64,000 nt of DNA, from NCBI GenBank assembly GCA_964387075.1, contig CAYLVB010000002.1:434001-498000 (forward strand). The letters are read 5' to 3'. The DNA comes from PALSA-968 sp964387075 (lineage in GTDB: Bacteria > Bacteroidota > Bacteroidia > B-17B0 > Aurantibacillaceae). Under the pieces are notes generated by a model, which saw only the letters and a list, made by a program, of their open reading frames with translations, searched no databases and was not told where the DNA came from. Made by a program: the position numbers and the translations under genes. Within the stretch, counting starts at the first letter, position 1, and every line of letters begins with the position of its first letter. Below, in pieces: positions 1-8,464 of the stretch.

Positions 1-909
1 TATTTGAGCAACGAGTGCCAAAATATTTGCACGTATTGCGCCTTCAGTTACGATAATAAGATAAAACGCAAAACACTGAGCGATGAAGAGATACTCCGGG
101 AGGTGAAGGTCATCAAGGAAATGGGATATGACCATGTCTTGCTCGTAACCGGCGAGGCGAATCAAACCGTTGGGGCAGAATACCTGCAGCACGCTATTCA
201 ATTGATCAAACCTTATTTCGCGCATATTTCTATTGAGGTGCAGCCGCTCGACCGGGAAGAATACGAACTGCTTCATTTGGAAGGACTGAACACCGTGCTT
301 GTTTACCAGGAGACGTACCACAAGGAAAATTACAAATTGCATCATCCCAAAGGAAAAAAATCCAATTTCGAATACCGGGTAGATACGCCGGATCGCTTGG
401 GAAAAGCCGGCGTGCATAAAATAGGGCTCGGCGTTTTGATAGGGCTGGAGGACTGGCGCACCGATTGTTTTTTTACCGCGCTCCATCTCAACTATCTCGA
501 AAGAACGTATTGGCAGACCAAATACAGTATTTCATTTCCGAGATTACGCCCTATTGAGCTGGGCAACGCCCGGGAAACCTCCGTAAAAAGTTTCGCTCAG
601 TTTATGACTGACAAGGAACTCGTGCAATTGATCTGTGCATACCGCATCTTCAATGAAGAAGTTGAACTTTCACTTTCCACGCGCGAAAGCGAGAAATTCC
701 GCAACAACGTGATCCGGCTCGGAATAACAAGCATCAGCGCGGGAAGCAAAACAAATCCCGGTGGTTATGCAGTTGAACCCGCTTCGCTTGAGCAATTCGA
801 AATATCGGATGAAAGAAGTCCGGCCGAGATAGCAGATGTCATCAAAAAGAATGGCTATGAAGTAGTTTGGAAAGATTGGGACCACGCTTTGAGTGAACAT
901 GTTAAGTAA
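1..909 (+). CDS. thiH: 2-iminoacetate synthase ThiH, 5' end cut by window
   Basis: Radical-SAM enzyme that cleaves tyrosine to dehydroglycine for the thiazole ring of thiamine. The frame is open from base 1, so the start lies outside the window. The visible part opens with LSNECQNICTYCAF, whose CX3CX2C cysteines bind the 4Fe-4S cluster. About 300 residues are present; ThiH is usually near 370, so roughly the first 70 are missing. The C-terminal region (RLRPIELG, then STRESEKFRNNVIRLGITSISAGSKTNPGG) is typical of ThiH. Its stop overlaps the start of the next gene, thiF, which fits a co-transcribed thiamine operon. The identification is secure. Confidence 0.93.
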   Translation, partial: YLSNECQNICTYCAFSYDNKIKRKTLSDEEILREVKVIKEMGYDHVLLVTGEANQTVGAEYLQHAIQLIKPYFAHISIEVQPLDREEYELLHLEGLNTVLVYQETYHKENYKLHHPKGKKSNFEYRVDTPDRLGKAGVHKIGLGVLIGLEDWRTDCFFTALHLNYLERTYWQTKYSISFPRLRPIELGNARETSVKSFAQFMTDKELVQLICAYRIFNEEVELSLSTRESEKFRNNVIRLGITSISAGSKTNPGGYAVEPASLEQFEISDERSPAEIADVIKKNGYEVVWKDWDHALSEHVK

Positions 910-1954
910 GGAAGAAATAAAAAGATATGCCCGCCACCTGGTACTTCCCGAAATAGGGCAGGAGGGGCAACTTAAGCTGAAACAGGCAAGGGTTTTAGTG
1001 ATCGGTGCCGGCGGCCTGGGTTGTCCCGTGCTTCAATATATAGCCGCCGCAGGTGTTGGTACCATTGGCATCATTGATCCGGATAAGGTGGAAGAAAGTA
1101 ATTTGCAAAGGCAGATCCTTTTTTCTGTGAACGATATTGGAAAGTATAAGGTAGGCGCGGCTAAAGAAAAACTTACGGCTCAAAATCCATTTATAGATAT
1201 TATTACCTATCGCGAGGCACTTGAACCATCTAACGCTTTGGAAATAGTAAAGAACTACGATCTTGTGGTGGATGGCTCTGATAATTTCCACACGCGCTAT
1301 TTGGTAAATGATGCCTGCGTAATTTTAAATAAGCCCCTGGTCTTCGGTTCTATCTTTAAATTTGAGGGACAAGTGAGCGTATTCAATTTCGAAAATGGCC
1401 CAACCTACCGTTGCCTGTATCCCGAGTCTCCTGCAGAGGGAGAAGTTCCTAACTGCGCCGAGACAGGAGTGATAGGGGTACTGCCGGGAATTTGCGGAAC
1501 ATTGATGGCCAACGAAGCCATCAAGATGATCACAGGAATAGGAGAGGTATTGAGCGGTAGACTGCTTTCCTTTGATTCACTTACTATGCATTTCTCGGTC
1601 TTTCAGATCCGATCCAACCCTGCCAACCATAAAATAATTTCGCTAGCAGATTACGAAGCGTTCTGTGGAACCTCGCCCGAAATATCGGCTGTTGAGTTGA
1701 AGAAGAAAATAAATTCGGGCCATAAATTTCAGTTAATAGATGTGCGCGAAGAGAAGGAATACCTTCAAAAGAACATTGGCGGACTTTTGATCCCGCTTGA
1801 TTCATTGGCTAAGCATCTTGACAAGATAGATCCAAAGAACGAGGTAATTGTTCATTGCGCCAGCGGCGCGCGAAGCAAAAAAGCGGTTCAGCTCCTGAAG
1901 GAGAAAGGATTTCAGAAGGTTTTCAACCTCAAGAACGGTTTACTTGATTTTTGA
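899..1954 (+). CDS. thiF: ThiF/MoeB-type E1 adenylyltransferase fused to rhodanese domain
   Basis: Activates the C-terminal Gly-Gly of a sulfur carrier such as ThiS by adenylation; the rhodanese domain can pass on sulfur. Residues about 1-245 form the E1 domain: nucleotide loop GAGGLGCP, DGSDNFHTRYLVND, and ETGVIGVLPGICG. Residues about 260-351 are a rhodanese with active-site loop HCASGARS, so its cysteine is intact. I do not see the paired CxxC zinc motifs of E. coli MoeB. I chose ATG 899 (MLSKEEIKRYARHL, the usual family N-terminus) over GTG 893. It overlaps the end of thiH by 11 bases, implying translational coupling. It could equally serve molybdopterin synthesis, but the thiH neighbour favours thiamine. 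Confidence 0.9.
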   Translation: MLSKEEIKRYARHLVLPEIGQEGQLKLKQARVLVIGAGGLGCPVLQYIAAAGVGTIGIIDPDKVEESNLQRQILFSVNDIGKYKVGAAKEKLTAQNPFIDIITYREALEPSNALEIVKNYDLVVDGSDNFHTRYLVNDACVILNKPLVFGSIFKFEGQVSVFNFENGPTYRCLYPESPAEGEVPNCAETGVIGVLPGICGTLMANEAIKMITGIGEVLSGRLLSFDSLTMHFSVFQIRSNPANHKIISLADYEAFCGTSPEISAVELKKKINSGHKFQLIDVREEKEYLQKNIGGLLIPLDSLAKHLDKIDPKNEVIVHCASGARSKKAVQLLKEKGFQKVFNLKNGLLDF

Positions 1955-2533
1955 GGCAAGTCGCAGGTATGCGGTCACCGGATTATTGTTTTCCCAGATA
2001 TAACCCAATGAAGCCGCACCTTTAAAACCCATGGCACGAACCTGTTTTATTGTCAAAAGGTCAACACCACCCAAAGCAACCATGTGCTTCTTCTTTGCAA
2101 GTAACTCACGCAACTCCTGCTCAGAGAAGTTCTTTTTTAAGTTTTTCTTGCTGATGCTGTCGAAAATAGGACTAAGGAAAATGTAATCGTACCGGCGTTG
2201 CGATCTTTGAATGTCTGTGATGGAATGAAAAGAAGCGGAGAGCGAATGAATTTTTGGATCATAGAAGGTTGGTAATTTCTTCTTCCGGGTCTTTTCTGTA
2301 AGATGTATTCCTTTCAAATGGAATTCCTTCAACAGGGAATAGTGTGAATGAAGCACGATCCTCTTATGAAAACGCGTTGGAATAGTAAGAAGCAATGTCT
2401 TTATTTCTTTTTTCGAAACACCGGGTTTCCGCACGTGAAATACCCGCACACCTTTTTCCAGTAGCCGGGTAACAACCTCGCTTTCCCTGGGAAGCAGGGT
2501 AGGGTTGCTTATGACGATCAAAACAAAACTCAT
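1940..2533 (-). CDS. ThiE/TenI-like protein, paralogue 1
   Basis: Belongs to the thiamine phosphate synthase/TenI TIM-barrel family (197 aa, near the usual 200-215). Family features: FHVRKP near the N-terminus, DYIFLSPIFDS in place of the usual DYxxxGPxFxTxTK phosphate loop, and ALGGVD near the C-terminus. The canonical substrate stretch (NDR...GVHLGQ.D) is changed to LHSHYS...KGIHLTEK, so it may be an alternative ThiE, a TenI-type isomerase or something else. Its ATG overlaps the stop of the SGNH gene by 4 bases (ATGA). Its 3' end overlaps convergent thiF by 15 bases. A second copy with the same changes lies at 4957-5589. Confidence 0.72.
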   Translation of the reverse strand: MSFVLIVISNPTLLPRESEVVTRLLEKGVRVFHVRKPGVSKKEIKTLLLTIPTRFHKRIVLHSHYSLLKEFHLKGIHLTEKTRKKKLPTFYDPKIHSLSASFHSITDIQRSQRRYDYIFLSPIFDSISKKNLKKNFSEQELRELLAKKKHMVALGGVDLLTIKQVRAMGFKGAASLGYIWENNNPVTAYLRLASKIK

Positions 2534-3546
2534 GGTACCAATCGTTTATTCACTTCGTCAACCCACAATTGCAGGCCATTCCCGTTCCAGTGACTGTCAT
2601 CGGTCCTGTAGATCTTTTGCGGGTAATGAAGAAACAGAAAATATGTGCTGATGTAACGTGCCTTTAGGGAAGGGTGAGCTTCGAGTAATTCTATCTTATG
2701 ATTGTAGGGTCTTCTGAGTTGATCGAGAATGCTGACGGGGTTCGGTATGATCGAGAAGTACACTTCATCAAAGCCCCGGGTCTTATAATGCGCGCTTATA
2801 GCATTTACCTGTTTTGTAACAAACTCGAGGAAGGCGGCGTCCAGTTCCGTAAAAGAACTGGTTGGCGATGATTTTTCAACGGTTTCGCTGAGCAAAAGAT
2901 AATCCTCTTTTTGCGTGATGGCTACGTCTGGCGGTAACCTTTTGAAAAGTGAGTAATTAAGATCCGCCTTCCATTCCTTCAGTGGAATGAAATATTCGTA
3001 ATCATAAAGTGAAAACTCCAGGTTTTGGTTGATGTTTGGATTAAAGAACACGTTGGCAAGATCGTTTGTATTCTCAGGTTGCTTCCAGGGAGAAGGAGCA
3101 TTTGTGTTCAGACAGGTGTAGATCGTTGCCGTGTCGGTCAATCTCCAAAAAGCGTTCCGTTCCGAGCATTCTATCACAAGGATGTTCTTTTTTGTTACGT
3201 CCGGCACAAAGGATCGCGCGGCACCGTAATCAAGAGAAAAGAGCTTATGAAGACCTTTAAAATTTTCTTTCTTTATTTTTCCTGCCAGGTAACTGTCGTG
3301 AATGATGTAGAGGTCCACGTTCTCTTTTTCATTTCGGTGTTCTTTTAAAGGGATATAAGCCGTATCTAAGAATCCGGGCAGGAAACAGTTGCTATAAAGA
3401 TCGCCATAGCGAGCCTTGGCATAGGGTGCCTCCAGCTCATACGTACGAAAATCGGCCCACCACATCATAAATTCGCGGTTTGAACTGAGTATATAAACCG
3501 TGAGGCAGGACAGCGAAAATATATAAAGGAGTGTCTTCTTCATCAA
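2530..3546 (-). CDS. AlgX/AlgJ-like SGNH-type protein, MBOAT partner
   Basis: 338 residues with an N-terminal membrane anchor or signal (MMKKTLLYIFSLSCLTVYIL). It carries IIHDSYL, resembling the nucleophile block of the AlgX/AlgJ SGNH-like family, and near the C-terminus TDDSHWNGNG, matching the family's D-x-H-W catalytic block. In known systems (alginate, DltB/DltD, PatA/PatB) an MBOAT passes an acyl group across the membrane to such a protein, which puts it on a surface polymer. The upstream gene is an MBOAT whose stop overlaps this ATG by 4 bases, so the pair is coupled. The polymer acylated here is unknown. The family call rests on two short motifs and context. Confidence 0.68.
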   Translation of the reverse strand: MMKKTLLYIFSLSCLTVYILSSNREFMMWWADFRTYELEAPYAKARYGDLYSNCFLPGFLDTAYIPLKEHRNEKENVDLYIIHDSYLAGKIKKENFKGLHKLFSLDYGAARSFVPDVTKKNILVIECSERNAFWRLTDTATIYTCLNTNAPSPWKQPENTNDLANVFFNPNINQNLEFSLYDYEYFIPLKEWKADLNYSLFKRLPPDVAITQKEDYLLLSETVEKSSPTSSFTELDAAFLEFVTKQVNAISAHYKTRGFDEVYFSIIPNPVSILDQLRRPYNHKIELLEAHPSLKARYISTYFLFLHYPQKIYRTDDSHWNGNGLQLWVDEVNKRLVP

Positions 3547-4931
3547 AACTGAAAATAAATGAATTGCTTATAATTATAGATCCCGAAAAAATAACAGGAC
3601 AAGATCAGAATCCACAACACGGGATAATATTTTCGGCTGTTTTCGATCCTGAATTGCTTGATCCTGCTTTCCTGGCTTAGGAGTAAAAAAATGAGTACGA
3701 AGCATAGAACAAGTTCATGGAAAGTGAACAGGGTATCGAAACCTTGCGGATCGCTGAAGGAGAGTTTTTTAAGTATGTGTAATGCCTGGTGCATGCTTTG
3801 TGAACGAAAGAATACCCAGGCCAGGGTAGTAATAAGGAATACGTAGACCAGGCGAATGCCCGATGAAAGGAATGTGTGGGCATTTTTCTCAAAGTAAAAA
3901 AAGCGTTCGGTGATTAGAAACAAAGCGTGGATGAGGGCCCACACCAAAAAAGTGTAGCGGGCACCGTGCCATAACCCACTTAAAAGAAAAACGATAAGAA
4001 TATTGAAACAAAACCTTTTGGCGGAAACTTTATTTCCACCCAAGGGCACATATACATAATCCTTGAACCAGGTGGAGAGCGAAATGTGCCAGCGTTTCCA
4101 GAACTCGGTTAAAGAGAATGAGAGGTAAGGATTCCTGAAATTCTCCATGAGATCTATGCCCATGGTCTTTGCCGCGCCAATAGCGATATCAGAATACCCC
4201 GAAAAATCGCAATAGATCTGGAAGCTGTAAAAGATCACGCTGAGCCACATGGAAGAGCTGCTTTGGTCCCACCAATAATTAAAGCCATTATCGGCCACTT
4301 CAGCGAGCCTGTCGGCGATCACTACTTTCTTGAAAAAGCCCCATGCCATCAGCAGCAATCCTTTCCGTAGATTGGCGTTCGAGTAAACGATCCTGTCTTT
4401 CAGCTGGTGCAGCAGGTTTTGCGGGCGCTCAATGGGGCCGGCCACCAATTGCGGGAAGAACAGAACGTACAGCGCGTAAATTCCAATGTGCTTTTCGGGT
4501 TTTTGATTGCCCCGGTACACTTCTATCGTGTAACTCATGGCCTGGAAAGTATGGAACGAAAGGCCGATCGGGAGGATCACGTTGATCAAGGGTAACGGAT
4601 TTGTTACATCGAAAGAATTCAACAGTAGGGAAAGATTTTCCAGAAAGAAATTATAGTATTTGAAATAGAAAAGTATCCCCAGGTTACTGGCCAGACTAAG
4701 ACAGAGGAGCAACTTTCTTTTTTTTCCGGCGCTTCTGTCAATTAGGAAGGCCGCAAAATAATCTACCAGGATCACGGCAAAAAGGATCAGCACGTAGACC
4801 GGCACAAATACCATGTAGAAGTAACAGCTTACCAGCAGCAGCAGTATCCAGCGTGCCTTGTGCGGCAAAGCATAATACATGCTGATAACGAAGGCAAAGA
4901 AAACAAGAAACTGTAAGGAGTTAAAGAGCAT
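3543..4931 (-). CDS. MBOAT family O-acyltransferase (AlgI-like)
   Basis: Polytopic inner-membrane acyltransferase of 462 residues with about ten hydrophobic segments. The family core FWKRWHISLSTWFKDYVYVP and the conserved histidine in LSGLWHGARYTFLVWALIH are both present. It is close in length and motif order to AlgI and to other O-acetylation MBOATs. The SGNH gene follows with a 4-base overlap. The ThiE-like paralogue 2 lies 25 bases upstream on the same strand, so all four genes from 5589 to 1940 could be one transcript. The substrate cannot be read from the sequence. Confidence 0.88.
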   Translation of the reverse strand: MLFNSLQFLVFFAFVISMYYALPHKARWILLLLVSCYFYMVFVPVYVLILFAVILVDYFAAFLIDRSAGKKRKLLLCLSLASNLGILFYFKYYNFFLENLSLLLNSFDVTNPLPLINVILPIGLSFHTFQAMSYTIEVYRGNQKPEKHIGIYALYVLFFPQLVAGPIERPQNLLHQLKDRIVYSNANLRKGLLLMAWGFFKKVVIADRLAEVADNGFNYWWDQSSSSMWLSVIFYSFQIYCDFSGYSDIAIGAAKTMGIDLMENFRNPYLSFSLTEFWKRWHISLSTWFKDYVYVPLGGNKVSAKRFCFNILIVFLLSGLWHGARYTFLVWALIHALFLITERFFYFEKNAHTFLSSGIRLVYVFLITTLAWVFFRSQSMHQALHILKKLSFSDPQGFDTLFTFHELVLCFVLIFLLLSQESRIKQFRIENSRKYYPVLWILILSCYFFGIYNYKQFIYFQF

Positions 4932-4956
4932 CGAATTGCCTGAAATTTAGGGCAAT

Positions 4957-5589
4957 TTACTCAACTTTTATACCTAATTCGTTGCAGCGGCGGATAATTT
5001 TCAAATATTCCTCAACGGGTTTTTCGCTGTTCCACAGGCAGGTGTAGAGGGCCATTCCGTGAAAACCAAGCTCGTTGACCTTCTCTATCCGGGTGATATC
5101 GATACCCCCGCGGGCTATTATTTTGAGGCCGGTCTTTTGAATGGCTGCCTTGATGGAATCCTCGTAAAAGCCGCTTTGGTATTTACCGGTGATCGAATCG
5201 AAAATGGGCGAGAGAAAGACATAATCAAAAACAATATCGCTTTGATCATACAGGCTGGCCAGTTTGTTGTGCGAAGATGTCTTTACGAGTTTACGGGTGA
5301 TCAAGCGCAGTTTTCGCTCGCGCCACCAGTTCTTTAGGCTTTTTTCGAGATGCAGGCGGGTATAATGCACACCTTGCAGGTTGAATTTTGTGGCAAGGCG
5401 GTGATGCGAATGAATGACAAGCCGGTTATGGAATTGCGCAGGGATCTTCTCTATGTATTCCGTCAGTTCTTTGGTCCTGAGCCTGGGCTTACGCACATGA
5501 AAGGTATCCAGCCCGGCTTCGAAAAATTGCCGCACGATCTCGTGCTCATTCTCTAAGATCTTTGATTGCGATATGATTACGATCTTCAT
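4957..5589 (-). CDS. ThiE/TenI-like protein, paralogue 2
   Basis: 210 residues of the thiamine phosphate synthase/TenI fold, clearly paralogous to the gene at 1940-2533. Shared features are FHVRKP, VIHSHHRL...LQGVHYT, DYVFLSPIFDSITGKYQ and ARGGID. As in the other copy, the family's NDR and HLGQ.D stretches are replaced. I chose the ATG giving MKIVIISQS rather than the TTG four codons upstream. A -7 box (TATATTTG) lies about 33 bases upstream, so this is probably the first gene of the run through the MBOAT pair. It may be a true ThiE of a divergent clade; no canonical thiE is visible in the window. Confidence 0.74.
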   Translation of the reverse strand: MKIVIISQSKILENEHEIVRQFFEAGLDTFHVRKPRLRTKELTEYIEKIPAQFHNRLVIHSHHRLATKFNLQGVHYTRLHLEKSLKNWWRERKLRLITRKLVKTSSHNKLASLYDQSDIVFDYVFLSPIFDSITGKYQSGFYEDSIKAAIQKTGLKIIARGGIDITRIEKVNELGFHGMALYTCLWNSEKPVEEYLKIIRRCNELGIKVE

Positions 5590-5622
5590 ACGGTCTGCCA
5601 AATGAAATGCATAGGATTCCTA

Positions 5623-5630
5623 CAAATATA
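5623..5630 (-). promoter_or_regulatory. -7 box for ThiE/TenI-like paralogue 2
   Basis: On the minus strand this reads TATATTTG, matching the Bacteroidota -7 consensus TAnnTTTG, 33 bases before the chosen ATG. I see no good TTTG at -33. Confidence 0.5.
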
Positions 5631-5653
5631 CTTTTTTTGGCGGTAAATGCTAT

Positions 5654-6370
5654 TTATTTGAATATAGCGGAAAGCTCTTTAATGATCGCAATATTAGCTT
5701 CCAGGGCATTTCCCACTACAACAATGTCGGCACCCGCTTTTACCGCGGCCTTTGCTTTTGCCGCAGAATCAATTCCTCCACCGGCCAGCACAGGAATGGC
5801 TACCGAACTTTTTACTTTCTTTATTATTCCGGCGCTCACCTGTGCCCGCGCCCCGCTGCCTGCTTCGAGGTAAATGAGCTTCAGCCCCAATAATTCACCT
5901 GCCTGCGCGGTATGAACGATCTCTTTCGTGGAGGAAAGCGGCTTTGTGCCCGTTACCTGCTGCGTTACCGATTCCCTGTTGCCGTTCACTAAAATGTAAC
6001 CGGTGGGGATGCACGCGAGTTTTTTTTGCCTGATCACCGGCGCCGCAAGCACGTGCTTCCCGATCAGGTATTCCGCGTTCCTTCCCGATAAAAGCGAAAG
6101 GAACAGAACGGCATCCGCCTTCGCGCTCAACTGTGTCTCGTCGCCCGGAAAGATGATCACCGGAATTTTAGATAGCTTTTTTATGGCGGCAATGGTCCTT
6201 TGCACATTTCCTTTCTCAAGCCGGCTGCCACCTACAAAAAAATAACTTACAGGACAGGTATTGCACAAGGCAACCAGCTCCGGGTTGAATTTATCAGGAT
6301 CGATAAGCACCGCCAGCTGCGCTTTCTTTTTCCCGGAGGCGGCAAGTATTTTTTTATAGATAGTATTCAC
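5654..6370 (-). CDS. Geranylgeranylglyceryl phosphate synthase family (PcrB/GGGPS)
   Basis: TIM-barrel prenyltransferase that joins a polyprenyl diphosphate to sn-glycerol-1-phosphate, the first step to archaeal-type ether lipids. Motifs in order: LIDPDKFNPE near residue 22, YFFVGGSRL, PVIIFPGDETQLS, TGYILVNGNRESVTQQV, YLEAGSGARAQV and VLAGGGIDSAAKAKAAVKAG. At 238 residues it fits the group II enzymes known from archaea and some Bacteroidota. It overlaps the phosphopantetheinyl transferase gene by 17 bases, so the two are probably co-translated. The chain length of the prenyl donor cannot be told from sequence. Confidence 0.88.
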   Translation of the reverse strand: MNTIYKKILAASGKKKAQLAVLIDPDKFNPELVALCNTCPVSYFFVGGSRLEKGNVQRTIAAIKKLSKIPVIIFPGDETQLSAKADAVLFLSLLSGRNAEYLIGKHVLAAPVIRQKKLACIPTGYILVNGNRESVTQQVTGTKPLSSTKEIVHTAQAGELLGLKLIYLEAGSGARAQVSAGIIKKVKSSVAIPVLAGGGIDSAAKAKAAVKAGADIVVVGNALEANIAIIKELSAIFK

Positions 6371-7034
6371 TGATCGTATAAACCAAAACGTAATCTTCTA
6401 GTATTCTGTATTCCAAAACAAACGCTTTTTCGCGCCCTTTTTTTGTGATAGCCGCTTTGATAGTTCCTGATTTTTCTGTTCCCCCGAAGGGTTCTACAGC
6501 TATCTCTTCGGCAAAAGCAAGCCCTTCTATACAAGCCGCTTTATAAACTGCTTCTTTCACCGCCCAATACAAAGTATATTTTTCAAGCGATGCATCGTGC
6601 AGTTCCTTTAATTCTTCCGGCGACAAGAATTTTTCTTTGATCTTCACGATCTTATCGCGCACTTTCTCAATGTCCACGCCTATGTTCTTCGCGCGCGTAG
6701 AAAAAAGCACGGCTATCCGGTCATACGCATGTGAAATGGATATTTCTTCATTGCCTTTTAAATAGGGTTTGCCACTTTCTTCATAAAGGATCTCTAAGGA
6801 TGCGTCACCTAAAACACTGCGAACCACTTCTAAAGCCGCCCTTTTTTCAAGCTCCCGCTTTCCTTCGATCCCCTGCTCCGAACTAAAGTCACGCAGGTCG
6901 GCCAAAGCCAGTGTAAATCTTTGTGAAATATTGAAAATCTGTATGTTAGCTTTAACCAATGACTGGAGGTTTATTTGTGTTTTAGTAGGCTTTACCGTAA
7001 CTTTGTCCCCGCTAAAGGGATTCCTTTGGAACAC
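6354..7034 (-). CDS. 4'-phosphopantetheinyl transferase superfamily protein
   Basis: Transfers phosphopantetheine from CoA to a serine of carrier proteins. It has both Mg/CoA motifs: NIGVDIEKV and YWAVKEAVYKA, plus the SGKPYL/ISISHAYDRIAV stretch of Sfp-like enzymes. The start is uncertain: the frame opens with GTG 7034 (226 aa), but no ATG exists before the conserved region ANIQIFNISQRF; a TTG at 6959 would give 201 aa. The longer form runs through the divergent ahcY promoter at 6974-7005, so the shorter form is tenable. It overlaps the GGGP synthase gene, suggesting a joint lipid-related unit. Confidence 0.82.
   Translation of the reverse strand: MFQRNPFSGDKVTVKPTKTQINLQSLVKANIQIFNISQRFTLALADLRDFSSEQGIEGKRELEKRAALEVVRSVLGDASLEILYEESGKPYLKGNEEISISHAYDRIAVLFSTRAKNIGVDIEKVRDKIVKIKEKFLSPEELKELHDASLEKYTLYWAVKEAVYKAACIEGLAFAEEIAVEPFGGTEKSGTIKAAITKKGREKAFVLEYRILEDYVLVYTISEYYL
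6974..7005 (+). promoter_or_regulatory. Consensus Bacteroidota promoter of ahcY
   Basis: TTTG at 6974-6977, a 20-base spacer, and TAACTTTG at 6998-7005, a full match to the -33/-7 consensus. It implies a transcription start near 7010 and a leader of about 55 bases. Confidence 0.8.
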
Positions 7035-7064
7035 CCCGTAAATATAACACTTAAATTTTTTAAC

Positions 7065-8381
7065 ATGCCAACAGCAACTGCAACCTACACAAAATTCAAA
7101 GTAAAAGACATGAGCCTGGCCGAGTGGGGCCGTAAAGAGATCAAATTAGCCGAAGCCGAAATGCCGGGATTAATGGCCCTGCGCAAGGAATATGGTGCGA
7201 AGAAGCCTTTAAAAGGCGCGCGCATCGCGGGTTGTTTGCACATGACCATTCAAACTGCTGTTTTAATTGAAACTTTAGTGGAGCTGGGTGCCGAAGTGAC
7301 CTGGAGCTCTTGTAACATATTTTCAACACAAGACCATGCCGCCGCCGCTATCGCTGCTGCCGGCATTTCGGTTTACGCCTGGAAAGGTATGAACGCCGAA
7401 GAGTTCGACTGGTGCATTGAACAAACACTTTGGTTTGGCGAAGACCGCAAGCCATTGAACATGATCCTCGACGACGGTGGAGATCTTACCAATATGGTAT
7501 TCGATAAATACCCTGAGCTGGCAAAAGACATCAAAGGTCTTTCTGAAGAAACTACTACAGGCGTTCACCGTTTGTACGAGCGTATGAAAGCCGGCACTTT
7601 ATTGCTGCCCGCCATCAACGTGAACGATTCAGTTACCAAATCGAAATTCGATAATAAATACGGTTGCCGCGAATCTTTAGTGGACGCTATCCGCCGCGCT
7701 ACCGATATCATGCTTGCGGGTAAAGTTGCCGTGGTAGCAGGTTACGGTGATGTTGGAAAAGGTTCTGCGCAATCACTTTCTTCGCAAGGTGTGCGTGTGA
7801 TCGTTACCGAGATCGATCCTATCTGCGCTTTACAGGCTTGCATGGATGGTTACCAGGTAATGAAAATGGATAACGCCGTGAAAGTTGCCGACATCGTTGT
7901 AACTACAACTGGTAATAAAGACATCGTGGTTGGCCGTCATTTCGAAGCAATGAAACACAATGCTATCGTTTGTAACATTGGCCACTTTGATACAGAGATC
8001 GATATGGCATGGTTAAACAAAACGCACGGTAAATCAAAAGAAGAGATCAAACCTCAGGTTGATAAATATACTGTTAACGGAAAGGACATCATCATTCTTG
8101 CAGAAGGGCGCTTGGTGAACTTAGGTTGCGCTACCGGGCACCCAAGCTTCGTAATGAGCAACTCATTCACTAACCAAACCCTTGCTCAATTAGAACTTTG
8201 GACAAATACAGCCGCTTACGAGAAGAAAGTTTACACACTTCCTAAGCATTTGGATGAAATGGTTGCTGCTTTGCACTTGCCAAAATTAAGCGCCGAGTTA
8301 GATGTTTTAACTCCAGATCAGGCCGCTTATATCGGGGTTCCCGTTAAAGGACCATTCAAACCCGAGCACTATCGCTATTAA
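7065..8381 (+). CDS. ahcY: Adenosylhomocysteinase
   Basis: Cytosolic NAD-dependent enzyme that reversibly splits S-adenosylhomocysteine into adenosine and homocysteine, clearing the inhibitor of methyltransferases. At 438 residues it has the usual length. Visible motifs: SSCNIFSTQDHAAAA, DDGGDLT, the NAD loop VVAGYGDVGKGSAQSL, and the C-terminal end GPFKPEHYRY, whose lysine and tyrosine are conserved. The ATG at 7065 (MPTATATYTKF) is preferred to an upstream in-frame start at 6975, which lies within the promoter. A full consensus promoter precedes it and a terminator follows, so it is a single-gene unit. Confidence 0.97.
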   Translation: MPTATATYTKFKVKDMSLAEWGRKEIKLAEAEMPGLMALRKEYGAKKPLKGARIAGCLHMTIQTAVLIETLVELGAEVTWSSCNIFSTQDHAAAAIAAAGISVYAWKGMNAEEFDWCIEQTLWFGEDRKPLNMILDDGGDLTNMVFDKYPELAKDIKGLSEETTTGVHRLYERMKAGTLLLPAINVNDSVTKSKFDNKYGCRESLVDAIRRATDIMLAGKVAVVAGYGDVGKGSAQSLSSQGVRVIVTEIDPICALQACMDGYQVMKMDNAVKVADIVVTTTGNKDIVVGRHFEAMKHNAIVCNIGHFDTEIDMAWLNKTHGKSKEEIKPQVDKYTVNGKDIIILAEGRLVNLGCATGHPSFVMSNSFTNQTLAQLELWTNTAAYEKKVYTLPKHLDEMVAALHLPKLSAELDVLTPDQAAYIGVPVKGPFKPEHYRY

Positions 8382-8399
8382 TTCTTTTGTATAAAAGTG

Positions 8400-8428
8400 A
8401 AACCCTGATCGCGAGATTGGGGTTTTTT
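8400..8428 (+). terminator. ahcY: Rho-independent terminator after ahcY
   Basis: AAACCC pairs with GGGTTT around a loop of about 14 bases, followed by a run of T, 19 bases after the ahcY stop. Confidence 0.7.
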
Positions 8429-8464
8429 ATTTAATATTGCTAAAAATAAAACCAAAGAACGATC

